Assembly (NCBI GenBank): GCA_964467935.1
Contig: CAYYKK010000197.1
Coordinates: forward strand, 1 to 13,424
DNA length: 13,424 bases
From: CAYYKK01 sp964467935
GTDB lineage: Bacteria; Myxococcota_A; Polyangia; Polyangiales; Polyangiaceae
Reading direction: 5' to 3'
The notes under the pieces are model-generated. The model did not search any database and had not been told where the DNA came from. It worked only from the letters and a program-made list of their open reading frames with translations. Below, one piece after another: positions 1-9,572 of the stretch; position 1 is the stretch's first letter, and each line of letters opens with the position of its first letter. The position numbers and the translations under genes are program-made.

Positions 1-2
1 AG

Positions 3-656
3 CGGCCGTGCGCCCTCAACCCGGCGATCCCCCAAGCGCTCGAGCTCGCGCCCTTCGACGCGGAGGGCGACGCCGCGAGCCCCGCGTCGCTCGGGATGCC
101 CCAGAGCGGGCCGCTCGCGTCGCAGAACCTCGCCCTCGCCGGGGCGCCGCTCGCGCGCGCGCAGCGCGGCTCGCGCGCGATCATCGGCCGCGAGGCCCGC
201 GACGTCGAGCTCTCGCGCCCGATGATCACGCTGATGGGCGGCCTCGGCGCGATGGGCGTGCTCGCGGGGCTCCTGACCTTCATCGGCGCCATCATCCGCC
301 TCTCGCGCGGCGGCGGCGTCGCCGCGAACGTGACGGGCTCGGAGAGCCTCATCCTCATCTCGATGCTCGCGCTCGCGCTCGCGACGCCGGCGGTGTTCGC
401 CGTGCTCCACGTGAAGAAGGCCATCTGGAACAACACGGCGAAGACGGTGGAGCTCGCCGTGTCGCTCCGCCGCACGGTGACCGCGGCGTTCGTGACGTAC
501 GGCCTCGCGTCGATCGGCGTCCACTTCATGGAGACGCTCATCCTGCGACGCGCGGCGGGCGCGGCGTGGCCGGTGTGGGACCTGCTCCTCACCCTCCTCG
601 CGGCGGGCGCGGCGACGCTCGGCTGGATGTCGGCGAAGTCCGAGCTCAGGCGCTGA
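3..656 (+). CDS. C-terminal part of a multi-pass membrane protein, unknown function (5' partial)
   Basis: The reading frame is open from the left window edge and ends at TGA 654-656, giving 217 visible residues. The first ATG (position 96) has no ribosome-binding site, and the codons before it already end almost only in G or C, so the gene very likely starts upstream of the window. The visible part begins with an Ala/Pro-rich, probably soluble stretch (about residues 1-70). Four hydrophobic segments follow at about residues 75-98, 115-136, 159-181 and 190-209, and the protein ends in a short charged tail (KSELRR). I recognise no catalytic motif. A soluble N-terminal domain joined to a C-terminal membrane bundle is possible, but that part is not visible. 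The gene converges on ruvX with 51 bp between the stops. That it is coding is fairly sure; the function is unknown. Confidence 0.8.
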   Translation, partial: RPCALNPAIPQALELAPFDAEGDAASPASLGMPQSGPLASQNLALAGAPLARAQRGSRAIIGREARDVELSRPMITLMGGLGAMGVLAGLLTFIGAIIRLSRGGGVAANVTGSESLILISMLALALATPAVFAVLHVKKAIWNNTAKTVELAVSLRRTVTAAFVTYGLASIGVHFMETLILRRAAGAAWPVWDLLLTLLAAGAATLGWMSAKSELRR

Positions 657-707
657 AGCGCGCCGGGGGCGGTCCGCGCTCCCCCTCCCCGCGCGCCTTC
701 GAGCGCG

Positions 708-1148
708 TCACCCCTCGAAGGGCGCGCGGCGGCGGTCGAGCCAGGCTTGCAGCAACACAGATGCAGCTGCACCATCGATATGTTTCTTCTGCTGCTTCTT
801 CGCGCGCCCCGCGGCGCCGAGCTTCTTCTGCGCCTCCGCCGTGGTGAGCCGCTCGTCGAGGAGCTCCACCTCGAGGCCCGTGGCGTTGGCGACCGACTGG
901 GCGAAGGACATGGCGCGCTGGGCGGCGGGGCCGACGCCGCCGGCCATCTCGAGCGGCAGCCCGACGAGCACGCGCGTCACCGACTCCTCCTTCGCGATGC
1001 GCGTGATCTCGGTGAGGAGCGTCTTGCGATCGCTCGCGTCGAGGGCCGGCCGCGGGTGCGCGAGGACGCCGAGCTCGTCCGAGATCGCGACGCCGACGCG
1101 CGCCTTGCCGAAGTCGAGGGCCATCACGACGGGGGGGATCGAGCTCAC
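708..1148 (-). CDS. ruvX: RuvX/YqgF family RNase H-fold nuclease (pre-16S rRNA processing / putative Holliday junction resolvase)
   Basis: This 146-residue protein shows the conserved blocks of the YqgF/RuvX family in order: ALDFGKARVGVAISD near the N-terminus (first acidic residue D12), VGLPLEMAGG (62-71), LDERLTTAEAQ (97-107) and HIDGAAASVLLQ (123-134, acidic D125). The family has an RNase H-like fold. In E. coli YqgF acts in maturation of the 16S rRNA 5' end; in other bacteria a role as Holliday junction nuclease has been proposed. The start chosen is GTG at 1148. The alternative ATG at 1124 would give MALDFGK and 138 residues, the usual family length, so the start is uncertain; neither has a clear Shine-Dalgarno sequence. 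It is divergent from hisS. Identification is firm. Confidence 0.93.
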   Translation of the reverse strand: MSSIPPVVMALDFGKARVGVAISDELGVLAHPRPALDASDRKTLLTEITRIAKEESVTRVLVGLPLEMAGGVGPAAQRAMSFAQSVANATGLEVELLDERLTTAEAQKKLGAAGRAKKQQKKHIDGAAASVLLQAWLDRRRAPFEG

Positions 1149-1167
1149 GGGCGCAGGTTAGCGCGAC

Positions 1168-1181
1168 CGCGTCGAGACGCG
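1168..1181. repeat. Short inverted repeat in the ruvX-hisS intergenic region
   Basis: CGCGTC-GA-GACGCG is a perfect 6-2-6 inverted repeat, 20 to 33 bp upstream of the ruvX GTG. It could be an operator or an element in the ruvX leader, but in DNA this GC-rich a 6-bp arm can easily arise by chance. Confidence 0.25.
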
Positions 1182-1230
1182 TGTTTGTCCTGGGCTGAAA
1201 GCAAAAGCAGGGCTCTGACCCACGTGCGGC

Positions 1231-1259
1231 TTGACCCCCTCGCCCGCCCCGACCATAAG
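1231..1259 (+). promoter_or_regulatory. Sigma-70-type promoter for hisS
   Basis: TTGACC (1231-1236) and CATAAG (1254-1259) are separated by exactly 17 bp and match the housekeeping consensus TTGACA/TATAAT at five and four of six positions. It is the only convincing promoter I see by eye in the window. The start of transcription would fall at about 1265-1267, only 8-10 nt before the hisS ATG, so the transcript would be nearly leaderless. This fits the absence of a Shine-Dalgarno sequence before hisS (the bases before the ATG are ACACCTTCTC). Confidence 0.6.
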
Positions 1260-1274
1260 CCCGCACACCTTCTC

Positions 1275-2588
1275 ATGAAACTCCGTGCCATCAGGGGGAT
1301 GAACGACATCCTGCCGGACGAGGCCCGGGCGTGGCACCACGTAGAATCGGTGTTTCGCCGCAAAGCCGAGCTCTACGGGTACGGAGAGGTCCGCACTCCG
1401 CTCATCGAAGACACCTCCTTGTTCTCTCGGCAAATGGGCGAGACCAGCGACGTCGTGGAGAAGGAGATGTACTCCTTCGAGCGGCACGGTGACCGGCTGA
1501 CGGTGCGCCCGGAAGGCACGGCTGGGGCGGCGCGCGCGTACGTCGAGCACAACGTCGCGCACAAGGAGCCCGTCTCGCGCTGGTACTACCTCGGCCCGAT
1601 GTTCCGCGGCGAGCGGCCGGCGAAGGGGCGGTACCGCCAGTTCTACCAAGCGGGCTGCGAGATCTACGGCGACCCGGGCCCGGTGTGCGACGCGGAGATG
1701 ATCGATCTCGTCGTGGGCATCCTCGGCGACCTGGGCATCGGTGGGCTCACCGTCCACCTGAACTCGCTCGGCTCGGGTGACACGCGCGCGCGATACCGCG
1801 ACGCGCTGCTCGCGTATTTCACGCCTCGGCTCGCGAGCCTGTCGGAAGACTCTCAGCGCCGCCTCGAGAAGAACCCGCTGCGGATCCTCGACTCGAAGGA
1901 TCCCCGTGACCGCGAGGCCGCGAAGGGCGCCCCGTCGATCCTCGAGGTCCTGTCGGACGACGACCGCGCGCACTTCGAGGGCGTGAAGAAGGGACTCGAC
2001 GCGCTCGGCGTGCGCTACGAGGTGGACCCGTCGCTCGTGCGCGGCCTCGACTACTACACGCGCACGCTCTTCGAGGTGAAGACGACGGCGGCGGATCTCG
2101 GCGCGCAGAACACGCTCTGCGGCGGCGGGCGCTACGACGACATGGTCGAGAGCCTGGGCGGTCCGAAGGTGCCGGCCGTGGGCTTCGCGATGGGGCTCGA
2201 GCGGATCCTGGTGGCGCTGCCGCCGCGCGAAGTGCCGGCCGGCGTCGGCCCAGTGTACGTCGCGACGATGAGCGATCCGGCGCGCGGCGCGGCGCTCGCG
2301 CTGGCGCGCGATCTGCGGGCCCTCGGCGTGCGCACCGAGCTCGACACGCGCGACGCGCGGATGCGCGCGATGATCAAGCGCGCCGAGACCGCGGGCTCGC
2401 GCTTCTTCGTCATCGTCGGCGACGACGAAGTCGCGAAGGGCGAGGTGGGGGTGAAGGATCTGGCAGCGCGGACCCAGGACGCCGTCCTTCTCCGCGACGC
2501 CGCGCGGGTGATCGCGGATCGCGTGCGCGGCGCGCTCGAGGCCGGGGCGAATGCGTCGGGGGCAGCCCCCCGCGAAGGTGGCGTTTGA
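1275..2588 (+). CDS. hisS: Histidine--tRNA ligase (HisRS)
   Basis: This 437-residue class II aminoacyl-tRNA synthetase charges tRNA-His with histidine using ATP. The start ATG gives MKLRAIRGMNDILP, the canonical HisRS N-terminus; the frame is open further upstream, but those codons lie before the promoter. Visible motifs are the TVRPEGTAG block (76-84), motif 2 FRGERPAKGRYRQFYQ (110-125), the HisRS-specific LVRGLDYYTRTLFEV (254-268, with the catalytic Arg R256), GGGRYDD (283-289) and motif 3 AVGFAMGLERIL (301-312). An anticodon-binding domain follows from about 325 (VYVATMSD to the GEVGVKDL region). A 15-residue Ala/Gly-rich tail follows the last recognisable element. The gene overlaps the next one by 4 bp (2585-2588), so the two are probably co-transcribed. 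Length is normal and identification is firm. Confidence 0.97.
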   Translation: MKLRAIRGMNDILPDEARAWHHVESVFRRKAELYGYGEVRTPLIEDTSLFSRQMGETSDVVEKEMYSFERHGDRLTVRPEGTAGAARAYVEHNVAHKEPVSRWYYLGPMFRGERPAKGRYRQFYQAGCEIYGDPGPVCDAEMIDLVVGILGDLGIGGLTVHLNSLGSGDTRARYRDALLAYFTPRLASLSEDSQRRLEKNPLRILDSKDPRDREAAKGAPSILEVLSDDDRAHFEGVKKGLDALGVRYEVDPSLVRGLDYYTRTLFEVKTTAADLGAQNTLCGGGRYDDMVESLGGPKVPAVGFAMGLERILVALPPREVPAGVGPVYVATMSDPARGAALALARDLRALGVRTELDTRDARMRAMIKRAETAGSRFFVIVGDDEVAKGEVGVKDLAARTQDAVLLRDAARVIADRVRGALEAGANASGAAPREGGV

Positions 2589-4339
2589 GCGAAGCGGCCC
2601 GCCGCGAGCTCGCCGCATCACGAAGCTTCGCCCAGCGCGACTGGGCGAGGGCGCTCGTGGGCCTCGCGATCCTCTTGGCCGCCATCGTCGCGTGGCCGAG
2701 CGAGGCGCGCGCGCAGCTCTTCGGCGGCCCTGGCGGCTTGCCGGGGGCCGGCGGTCGCCCCAGCAAGAAGCCCGCGGCCGCCCCCCAAGATCCGAACGCG
2801 CCGGAGATGCACGCCGCGAGCGGCTCCGAGCAGTCGAACATCCCGAAGACCGAGCTCACGATCCCCGAGGATCCGAACGAGATCCCGGATCCTGTGAAGA
2901 AGACGATCGGCTCGAGCACGGCCGACGACGAGTACGCGCAAGGCACGACGCCGAAGACCGAGGTCGACTTCTACGGCCCGTACTACGCGGAGCGCAGCGG
3001 CAAGTATCGCTTCCGGACGGTGTTCCCGTTCTGGTTCGAGCGGACCCAGCCGCACGACAGGGCGTCGCTCTTCGGGCCCTACTACAACCGGCGGAGCACG
3101 CGCAGCGACGCGGACGTCGCGTTCCCGTTCTACTGGCACTTCCGGACCGACCACACCTACTCGACGATCGTCCCGCCGTTCTTCCATCAGGAGTCGAAGG
3201 GCTCGAAGACCGAGCGTCCGACGCACGCGAACTGGCTGCCGCCCCTCTTCTTCGAAGGAACGACGAAGGACGGCGGCGGCTACTTCCACATCCCGCCCCT
3301 CCTCACGTTCACGCAGCACTCGGACCGCGACGGCCTCGACATCATCGGCCCGATGTTCTGCAAGTGGAAGGGCGGTCCGGCGTGCGACGTGCGCACCGCG
3401 GAGTCGATCGATCTCGGCCTCGCGCCCTTCTACTTCTACGGGCGCGACCAAGCGAGCGAGTACGAGGTCATCCCGCCGCTCCTCCACTACTACCGGTACA
3501 GCGACATCGGCGACTCCGAGACGAACCTCTGGGGTCCGCTCCTCTGGCAGAAGGATCGCACCGGCGGCGTCTTCAACATCATGCCGCTCTTCTGGCGGAA
3601 CTGGGGCAAGAACGAGGACCACATCACGCTCTTCCCGTTCTTCCACTACGGCTACGAGGGCACGAGCCACCTCATCGTGACGCCGCTCTTCGTCGAGGCG
3701 CGGGGCCTCCACAACGAGCGGACCTTCGCCACCTGGGGCTACGCGCGCTACCGCGGGCGCACCGAGCTCGACATGGTGACGCCCTTCTTCTGGTGGTACC
3801 GGGACCCCGACATCGGTCTCGATACCAAGTTGCTCTTTCCGTTCTTCTACAAGAGCAAGTCGCCTCGCAACAACGACCTCATGGTCTTCCCGTTCTATGC
3901 GAGCTTCGACCGCCCCGGGGTGAGCCACACCACCTGGGTGACGCCGCTCTTCGAGCACAACACGAGCGTCGAGGGCTGGTTCACGAACATCTACCCGATC
4001 TTCTACATGGGCCGGGACAACCGCTCGACGCACCTCGTCGCGGCGCCCTTCTTGTGGGACTTCGCGTCGCCCAAGTCGAGGACGACCGTCGTGTTCCCGG
4101 TGATGTTCCGCTACGCGGACACGCAGACCGTGTCGCAGCTGACGCTCAACACCTACTACCACGAGACGAAGGTGCGGGGCGGCAACGAGTGGGAGTTCCA
4201 CTTCTTCCCGCTGTTCTCGTACGGCGAGTCCCCGACCGGGCACTGGTGGAACGTGCTCTACGGCCTCGCGGGCTACACGCGCGACGGCACGATGAGCAAG
4301 ATGCGCGCGCTCTACATCCCGATCAAGCTGAGCGACTGA
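2585..4339 (+). CDS. Exported protein of about 24 degenerate 17-residue Pro/aromatic repeats
   Basis: This 584-residue protein probably starts at TTG 2585. The start overlaps the hisS stop and sits 3 nt after GAAGGTGG (2574-2581), a good ribosome-binding site. Residues 1-43 look like a Sec signal: a long N-region with several Arg, a hydrophobic core ALVGLAILLAAIVAW, and AxA-type cleavage at EARAQ. A Pro/Gly-rich low-complexity linker (44-125) follows. From about 130 to the end, a core of hydrophobic-Pro-[FLYM]-[FYLW] recurs (GPYY, FPFW, FPFY, PPFF, PPLF, MPLF, FPFF, TPLF, YPIF, APFL, FPLF). The core Pro falls at 132, 148, 165, 181, 198, 220, 238, 256, 281, 298, 318, 334, 351, 367, 400, 419, 436, 454, 471, 488, 505, 542 and 579, mostly 16-18 residues apart. 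Aromatic-rich alternating strands suggest beta-repeat architecture (outer-membrane barrel, solenoid or propeller). I recognise no named family. It is likely a periplasmic or outer-membrane protein; its function is unknown. Confidence 0.85.
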   Translation: MSEAARRELAASRSFAQRDWARALVGLAILLAAIVAWPSEARAQLFGGPGGLPGAGGRPSKKPAAAPQDPNAPEMHAASGSEQSNIPKTELTIPEDPNEIPDPVKKTIGSSTADDEYAQGTTPKTEVDFYGPYYAERSGKYRFRTVFPFWFERTQPHDRASLFGPYYNRRSTRSDADVAFPFYWHFRTDHTYSTIVPPFFHQESKGSKTERPTHANWLPPLFFEGTTKDGGGYFHIPPLLTFTQHSDRDGLDIIGPMFCKWKGGPACDVRTAESIDLGLAPFYFYGRDQASEYEVIPPLLHYYRYSDIGDSETNLWGPLLWQKDRTGGVFNIMPLFWRNWGKNEDHITLFPFFHYGYEGTSHLIVTPLFVEARGLHNERTFATWGYARYRGRTELDMVTPFFWWYRDPDIGLDTKLLFPFFYKSKSPRNNDLMVFPFYASFDRPGVSHTTWVTPLFEHNTSVEGWFTNIYPIFYMGRDNRSTHLVAAPFLWDFASPKSRTTVVFPVMFRYADTQTVSQLTLNTYYHETKVRGGNEWEFHFFPLFSYGESPTGHWWNVLYGLAGYTRDGTMSKMRALYIPIKLSD

Positions 4340-4340
4340 T

Positions 4341-4357
4341 CGCCGTCGCTCACGGCG
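4341..4357. terminator. Possible short hairpin between convergent genes
   Basis: CGCCGT-CGCTC-ACGGCG forms a perfect 6-bp GC stem with a 5-nt loop. It lies in the 10-bp gap between the two convergent stops and runs over the minus-strand stop at 4350-4352. Being symmetric it could act in both directions. There is no T-tract on either side, so it is not a classical intrinsic terminator. Weak support. Confidence 0.25.
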
Positions 4358-6842
4358 CGGCGGTCGGTGACGCGGTCGCGGACGTGGGGACCGACGACGG
4401 GGTTTCCGGCAGCGCCACCGGCGCGCCCGTGGTGCGCTCGACGAGCTTCTTCAGCACCTCGATGCGCGCGCGCTGCGCGTCCGGGTGCTTGGCGTACTCG
4501 GCGAACAGGCGCCTCGCGACCTCGCCGTGGTCGAGCGCGCAGGCGACGATGACGCGGAGGCGCAGCGCCTCGACCCGGACGTGCGGCACGTCGAGCTGCC
4601 GGGAGAGCGCGCTCTCGAGGTGCTTGTCCGCCATCTCGAAGTCCTGCTGCTCCACGTCGTAGCGGGCGATCATGTAGATGAAGAGTCCGTTTTCGGGGAA
4701 GCGCTGGTCGAGCACCGCGAGCATCTCGCTCGCCTGCACGCGGTCCGGCTTCCGACCCCTCTGCCCGACGAGGAGCGTCGCGATCGCGTCGCGAGCGCGC
4801 GGATCCTTCGCCCCGTAGGCCTTCACCTCGAGGGTTCGGAGGTGGCTCTCCTCGAACGCACGGGTGATGAGCTCGTCGTATTTCTTCGCAGCGCTCTCCG
4901 CGTCGCCTCGGGAGAGCTCGAGGTCGGCGAGGCTCTCGAGCGCTTTGTCCCTGACGATGCGCGAGACGTTCTCGTCGGCCACGATCGCCCCGAGCGCGGC
5001 CTCGCTCTTCTCGGGATCGCCGGCCGGCGCGTAGAGCTCGGCGATGTCGAGGCGGATGCTCTCGCTGTCGGGATCGAAGGCGCGCGCCTTCTCGAGCTCG
5101 AGGATCGCGCCCTTCGCGTCGCCGCCGCTCGAGAGATCGTGGCTGCGCTCCTTGCATGCGTCGACCGTGCGCGGGCAACGACGCTTGAAGATGCCGGGGC
5201 GATCGAAGCGTGCCTTCGCCTGCTCCATGGCGGCCTTGGGCAGGACGAGCGCGTCGAGCTCCGCGTGCCACGCGTCCTCGAGCTCGGACCAGCTCTTGCC
5301 GACGACCGCGGGGAGCTCCTCACCGGCGTACCAGCGGCGAACCGCGTCGGCGCCGAAGCGGTCGTGGACGAACCCGACGAACGCGCCGCTGACGGTGTAC
5401 GCCGTCGCCGAGTTCTCTCCGAAGAACCCGAGCGCGAAGAGCCGCGAGAGCTTCGGGAGGATGCCGAGATCCTTCATCGCCTTCGCCCACTCCTCGGCCG
5501 AGAGGTCGTCGTCGCGCGGATTGGACGCGACCGCGACGCCCTCGATGAGACCCGGGTTCGGGAGCCAGCCGTGGAGCGCCGCGGCGACGTGGAACGGGCC
5601 GCGCGCAGCGTCGCCGGCGACGACGTGCATCAGCTCGTGCCCGAGCACTTTGTGGGGGTAGCCTTGCATCTGCACGTACACCTCGTGCCGCCAGGGCTTC
5701 GCGATGCTGGTGCCTCCGGCGCCGGTGAACTCGGCCTTCTGCGCTTCGTCTCGAAAGAGGAAGACGGTGACCCGCGGCGTCCCCGAGACCCCGAGCCAGG
5801 CCTCGTTCGCGGCGAGGTGCGCCTCGCACTCGCGCTCGAAGCGGTGCGCCTCCTCCGTGGGGAAGAAGCGCGGATAGATGATCTCGCAGCGATCGCCGGT
5901 GAGGACCGAGCCGAGGGCCTCGGCGATCGTGTCGCGCGAGTGGTAGTGGCCGAGCCTCGGGCCGCTCAGCGTGACGAGGATGCTCGCGACGGCCGCCGTG
6001 ACGCCGGTGAGCAGGAGCCCCGGGCGTCCGATGGACTGGTAGTGGAGCCGTCCGCGCGCGTCGTGGACGAGGTGCAGCGCCACGACGAACATCGCGAACA
6101 GCGTGGCCGCGCTGCCGGCGCGGTAGGTGACGAGCCCCGAGAGGTCGACGACCGTGTCGTAGAGCGAGCCTGAGAAGTAGCCGACGAAGGGATCGTAGGC
6201 GTAGATCATCGGGCTGCCGTAGAAGCGCGCGACGCTGAAGAGCGCCGTGCCGAGCGGGCCGAAGATCGACAGCGCCGTGAGCGCGATCCTGCGGGGCCAT
6301 TTGCGCGTGACGAAGCCGACCATCTCGGCGACGACGAAGCCCCAGGCGCCGCCGAGCAGCGCGCCGACGCCCGGGCCGAGGGCGAAGTTCTCGAGCCCGC
6401 TCGAGATGTCGCACCAGCCGGCGCGGAGCCCGTGGAGGAGACAGACGACGAGGGCGGCGCCGACGACGATGGCGCCGTTCGCCAGCGCGCGACAGAACGC
6501 GTCGAAGGGCTCGAGATCGTCGCGCACGAGACCGAACGCGCTCGCGACGGCGACGACCGAGGGCACGAACAAACCGGTCGCGAGCGAGCTCTCGTAGCCC
6601 GGGCCGCCGAAGAGCGGCACGAAGCCGATCGCGGCCTCGAACACGACGACGAGGCCGATCGCGATCGCGAGACCGCGAGAGGGCATCCACCATCGGCCGG
6701 GAGGCTTCGGGGGCGCGCCGCCGAGGGGCCGGCTCTGCGCGGCGGAGGGCCGATCGCCGCTCGGCTCGGGCGGCTCGAGCGTGGGGATGTCCGAGGCGCG
6801 GCTCGGGCGCGGAGGGCCGTCGGCCGCGGACGACCCGCTCAT
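4350..6842 (-). CDS. Polytopic membrane protein with gluzincin-type zinc peptidase core and TPR-like C-terminus
   Basis: This 830-residue protein starts at ATG 6842. Residues 1-50 are a Pro/Ser-rich cytosolic tail. About seven hydrophobic segments follow (near 57-77, 88-106, 121-139, 155-177, 186-206, 244-262 and 275-292). A soluble domain begins at about 300. It carries GHELMHVV (H402, E403, H406) and GLIEGVAVA, whose E434 is 28 residues after H406. That is the HExxH...E arrangement of gluzincin metallopeptidases. YTVSGAFVGFVHDRFG (482-497) resembles the helix that follows the active site in peptidase MA-like proteins. From about 560 to 800, helical repeats of TPR type appear (for example AKGAILELEKARAFDPDSESIRLDIAELY, split here only by reading). 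The C-terminus is a Thr/Ala/Pro tail. If the membrane part is odd-pass with the N-terminus inside, the peptidase and TPR face the periplasm. Substrate unknown. No clear ribosome-binding site is visible. It lies 88 bp downstream of lon on the same strand and may share its transcript. Confidence 0.88.
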   Translation of the reverse strand: MSGSSAADGPPRPSRASDIPTLEPPEPSGDRPSAAQSRPLGGAPPKPPGRWWMPSRGLAIAIGLVVVFEAAIGFVPLFGGPGYESSLATGLFVPSVVAVASAFGLVRDDLEPFDAFCRALANGAIVVGAALVVCLLHGLRAGWCDISSGLENFALGPGVGALLGGAWGFVVAEMVGFVTRKWPRRIALTALSIFGPLGTALFSVARFYGSPMIYAYDPFVGYFSGSLYDTVVDLSGLVTYRAGSAATLFAMFVVALHLVHDARGRLHYQSIGRPGLLLTGVTAAVASILVTLSGPRLGHYHSRDTIAEALGSVLTGDRCEIIYPRFFPTEEAHRFERECEAHLAANEAWLGVSGTPRVTVFLFRDEAQKAEFTGAGGTSIAKPWRHEVYVQMQGYPHKVLGHELMHVVAGDAARGPFHVAAALHGWLPNPGLIEGVAVASNPRDDDLSAEEWAKAMKDLGILPKLSRLFALGFFGENSATAYTVSGAFVGFVHDRFGADAVRRWYAGEELPAVVGKSWSELEDAWHAELDALVLPKAAMEQAKARFDRPGIFKRRCPRTVDACKERSHDLSSGGDAKGAILELEKARAFDPDSESIRLDIAELYAPAGDPEKSEAALGAIVADENVSRIVRDKALESLADLELSRGDAESAAKKYDELITRAFEESHLRTLEVKAYGAKDPRARDAIATLLVGQRGRKPDRVQASEMLAVLDQRFPENGLFIYMIARYDVEQQDFEMADKHLESALSRQLDVPHVRVEALRLRVIVACALDHGEVARRLFAEYAKHPDAQRARIEVLKKLVERTTGAPVALPETPSSVPTSATASPTAAP

Positions 6843-6930
6843 CGCCGGTCGCCCGCCCGCCGAGGAGACGAACGATGAAGGGGGTGCGGACGTCGGAGGG
6901 ATATCTGCTCGAGCGACATCCCCTCGCCCC

Positions 6931-9366
<2,436 letters not shown>

Positions 9367-9431
9367 GATGGGGGAAGCTAGTACACAAGCCGAAGGGTTG
9401 CTAGCGGTGGAGGGCGTGCGCGCGACCGAGA

Positions 9432-9451
9432 CGGGAGGCACACACCTCCCG
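9432..9451. repeat. Perfect inverted repeat CGGGAGG-N6-CCTCCCG
   Basis: The 7-bp arms are perfect and the spacer is CACACA. The centre is about 75 bp upstream of the lon ATG. It could be a protein-binding operator, or a hairpin in RNA if transcription starts outside it. The half-site GGGAGG also resembles a ribosome-binding sequence, but no start codon follows at a suitable distance. Confidence 0.45.
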
Positions 9452-9488
9452 ACGCCCCGAGGACCCGTGTTGAGGGAGCGGCGGGGCT

Positions 9489-9502
9489 CGACGGCGCCGT
9501 CG
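9489..9502. repeat. Perfect 14-bp palindrome CGACGGCGCCGTCG
   Basis: This uninterrupted palindrome is centred about 77 bp upstream of the lipoprotein ATG at 9573, almost the mirror position of the other inverted repeat relative to lon. It is a candidate operator for a dimeric regulator; the high GC content makes chance occurrence possible. Confidence 0.4.
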
Positions 9503-9560
9503 GTCACACTTCGGGGTCGTGGCGCGACGTGTCGACGGGGGACCGCGTCCAAGGCCCCTC

Positions 9561-9565
9561 GGAGG
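9561..9565 (+). promoter_or_regulatory. Ribosome-binding site of the small lipoprotein gene
   Basis: GGAGG lies 7 nt before ATG 9573. It fixes this start rather than the in-frame start at 9519, which lacks such a site and would put an Arg/Pro-rich stretch before the signal peptide. Confidence 0.75.
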
Positions 9566-9572
9566 CGATCGC

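Larger units (their letters stand above)
9367..9572. promoter_or_regulatory. Divergent intergenic region between lon and the small lipoprotein gene
   Basis: These 206 bp should contain promoters for lon (-) and for the lipoprotein-desaturase pair (+). I find no convincing -35/-10 pair for either. A slightly AT-richer patch just upstream of lon (about 9375-9405) has two copies of the rare tetramer CTAG (GCTAG 9377-9381 and GCTAGC 9400-9405). No sigma-32-like or CIRCE element is recognisable. Two perfect inverted repeats lie inside and are listed separately. Confidence 0.6.

Noticed and set aside
657..680. Hairpin AGCGCG-N12-CGCGCT after the first gene as a terminator.
   Set aside because: Only six pairs, a 12-nt loop and no T-tract; expected by chance at this GC content.
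2618..4243. A 541-codon open frame antisense to the repeat protein.
   Set aside because: Its composition is Arg/Val/Glu-rich with no domain or ribosome-binding site. It arises because the opposite strand has strongly GC-biased codons.
2551..4662. A 703-codon plus-strand open frame overlapping the repeat protein in another frame.
   Set aside because: Arg/Pro/Ala-rich shadow sequence that runs into the antisense of the next gene. The 2585 frame has the signal peptide and regular repeats.
4485..6173. A 562-codon plus-strand frame opposite the gluzincin gene.
   Set aside because: Mirror frame of the minus-strand gene, rich in Arg/Glu/Val with no motifs. The opposite strand has HELMH, membrane segments and TPR-like repeats.
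6839..6919. A 26-codon minus-strand open frame (MSLEQISLRR...) between lon and the gluzincin gene, with its TGA overlapping the gluzincin ATG.
   Set aside because: The purine run GAGGGG abuts the ATG with no spacing, the peptide is Arg/Pro-rich like random GC-rich frames, and nothing marks it as a leader peptide. It is possible but not supported.
9367..9405. Heat-shock (sigma-32-like) promoter before lon.
   Set aside because: CCCCCAT is present, but it touches the start codon and no CTTGAA-like -35 lies at the right distance. No CIRCE element is seen.
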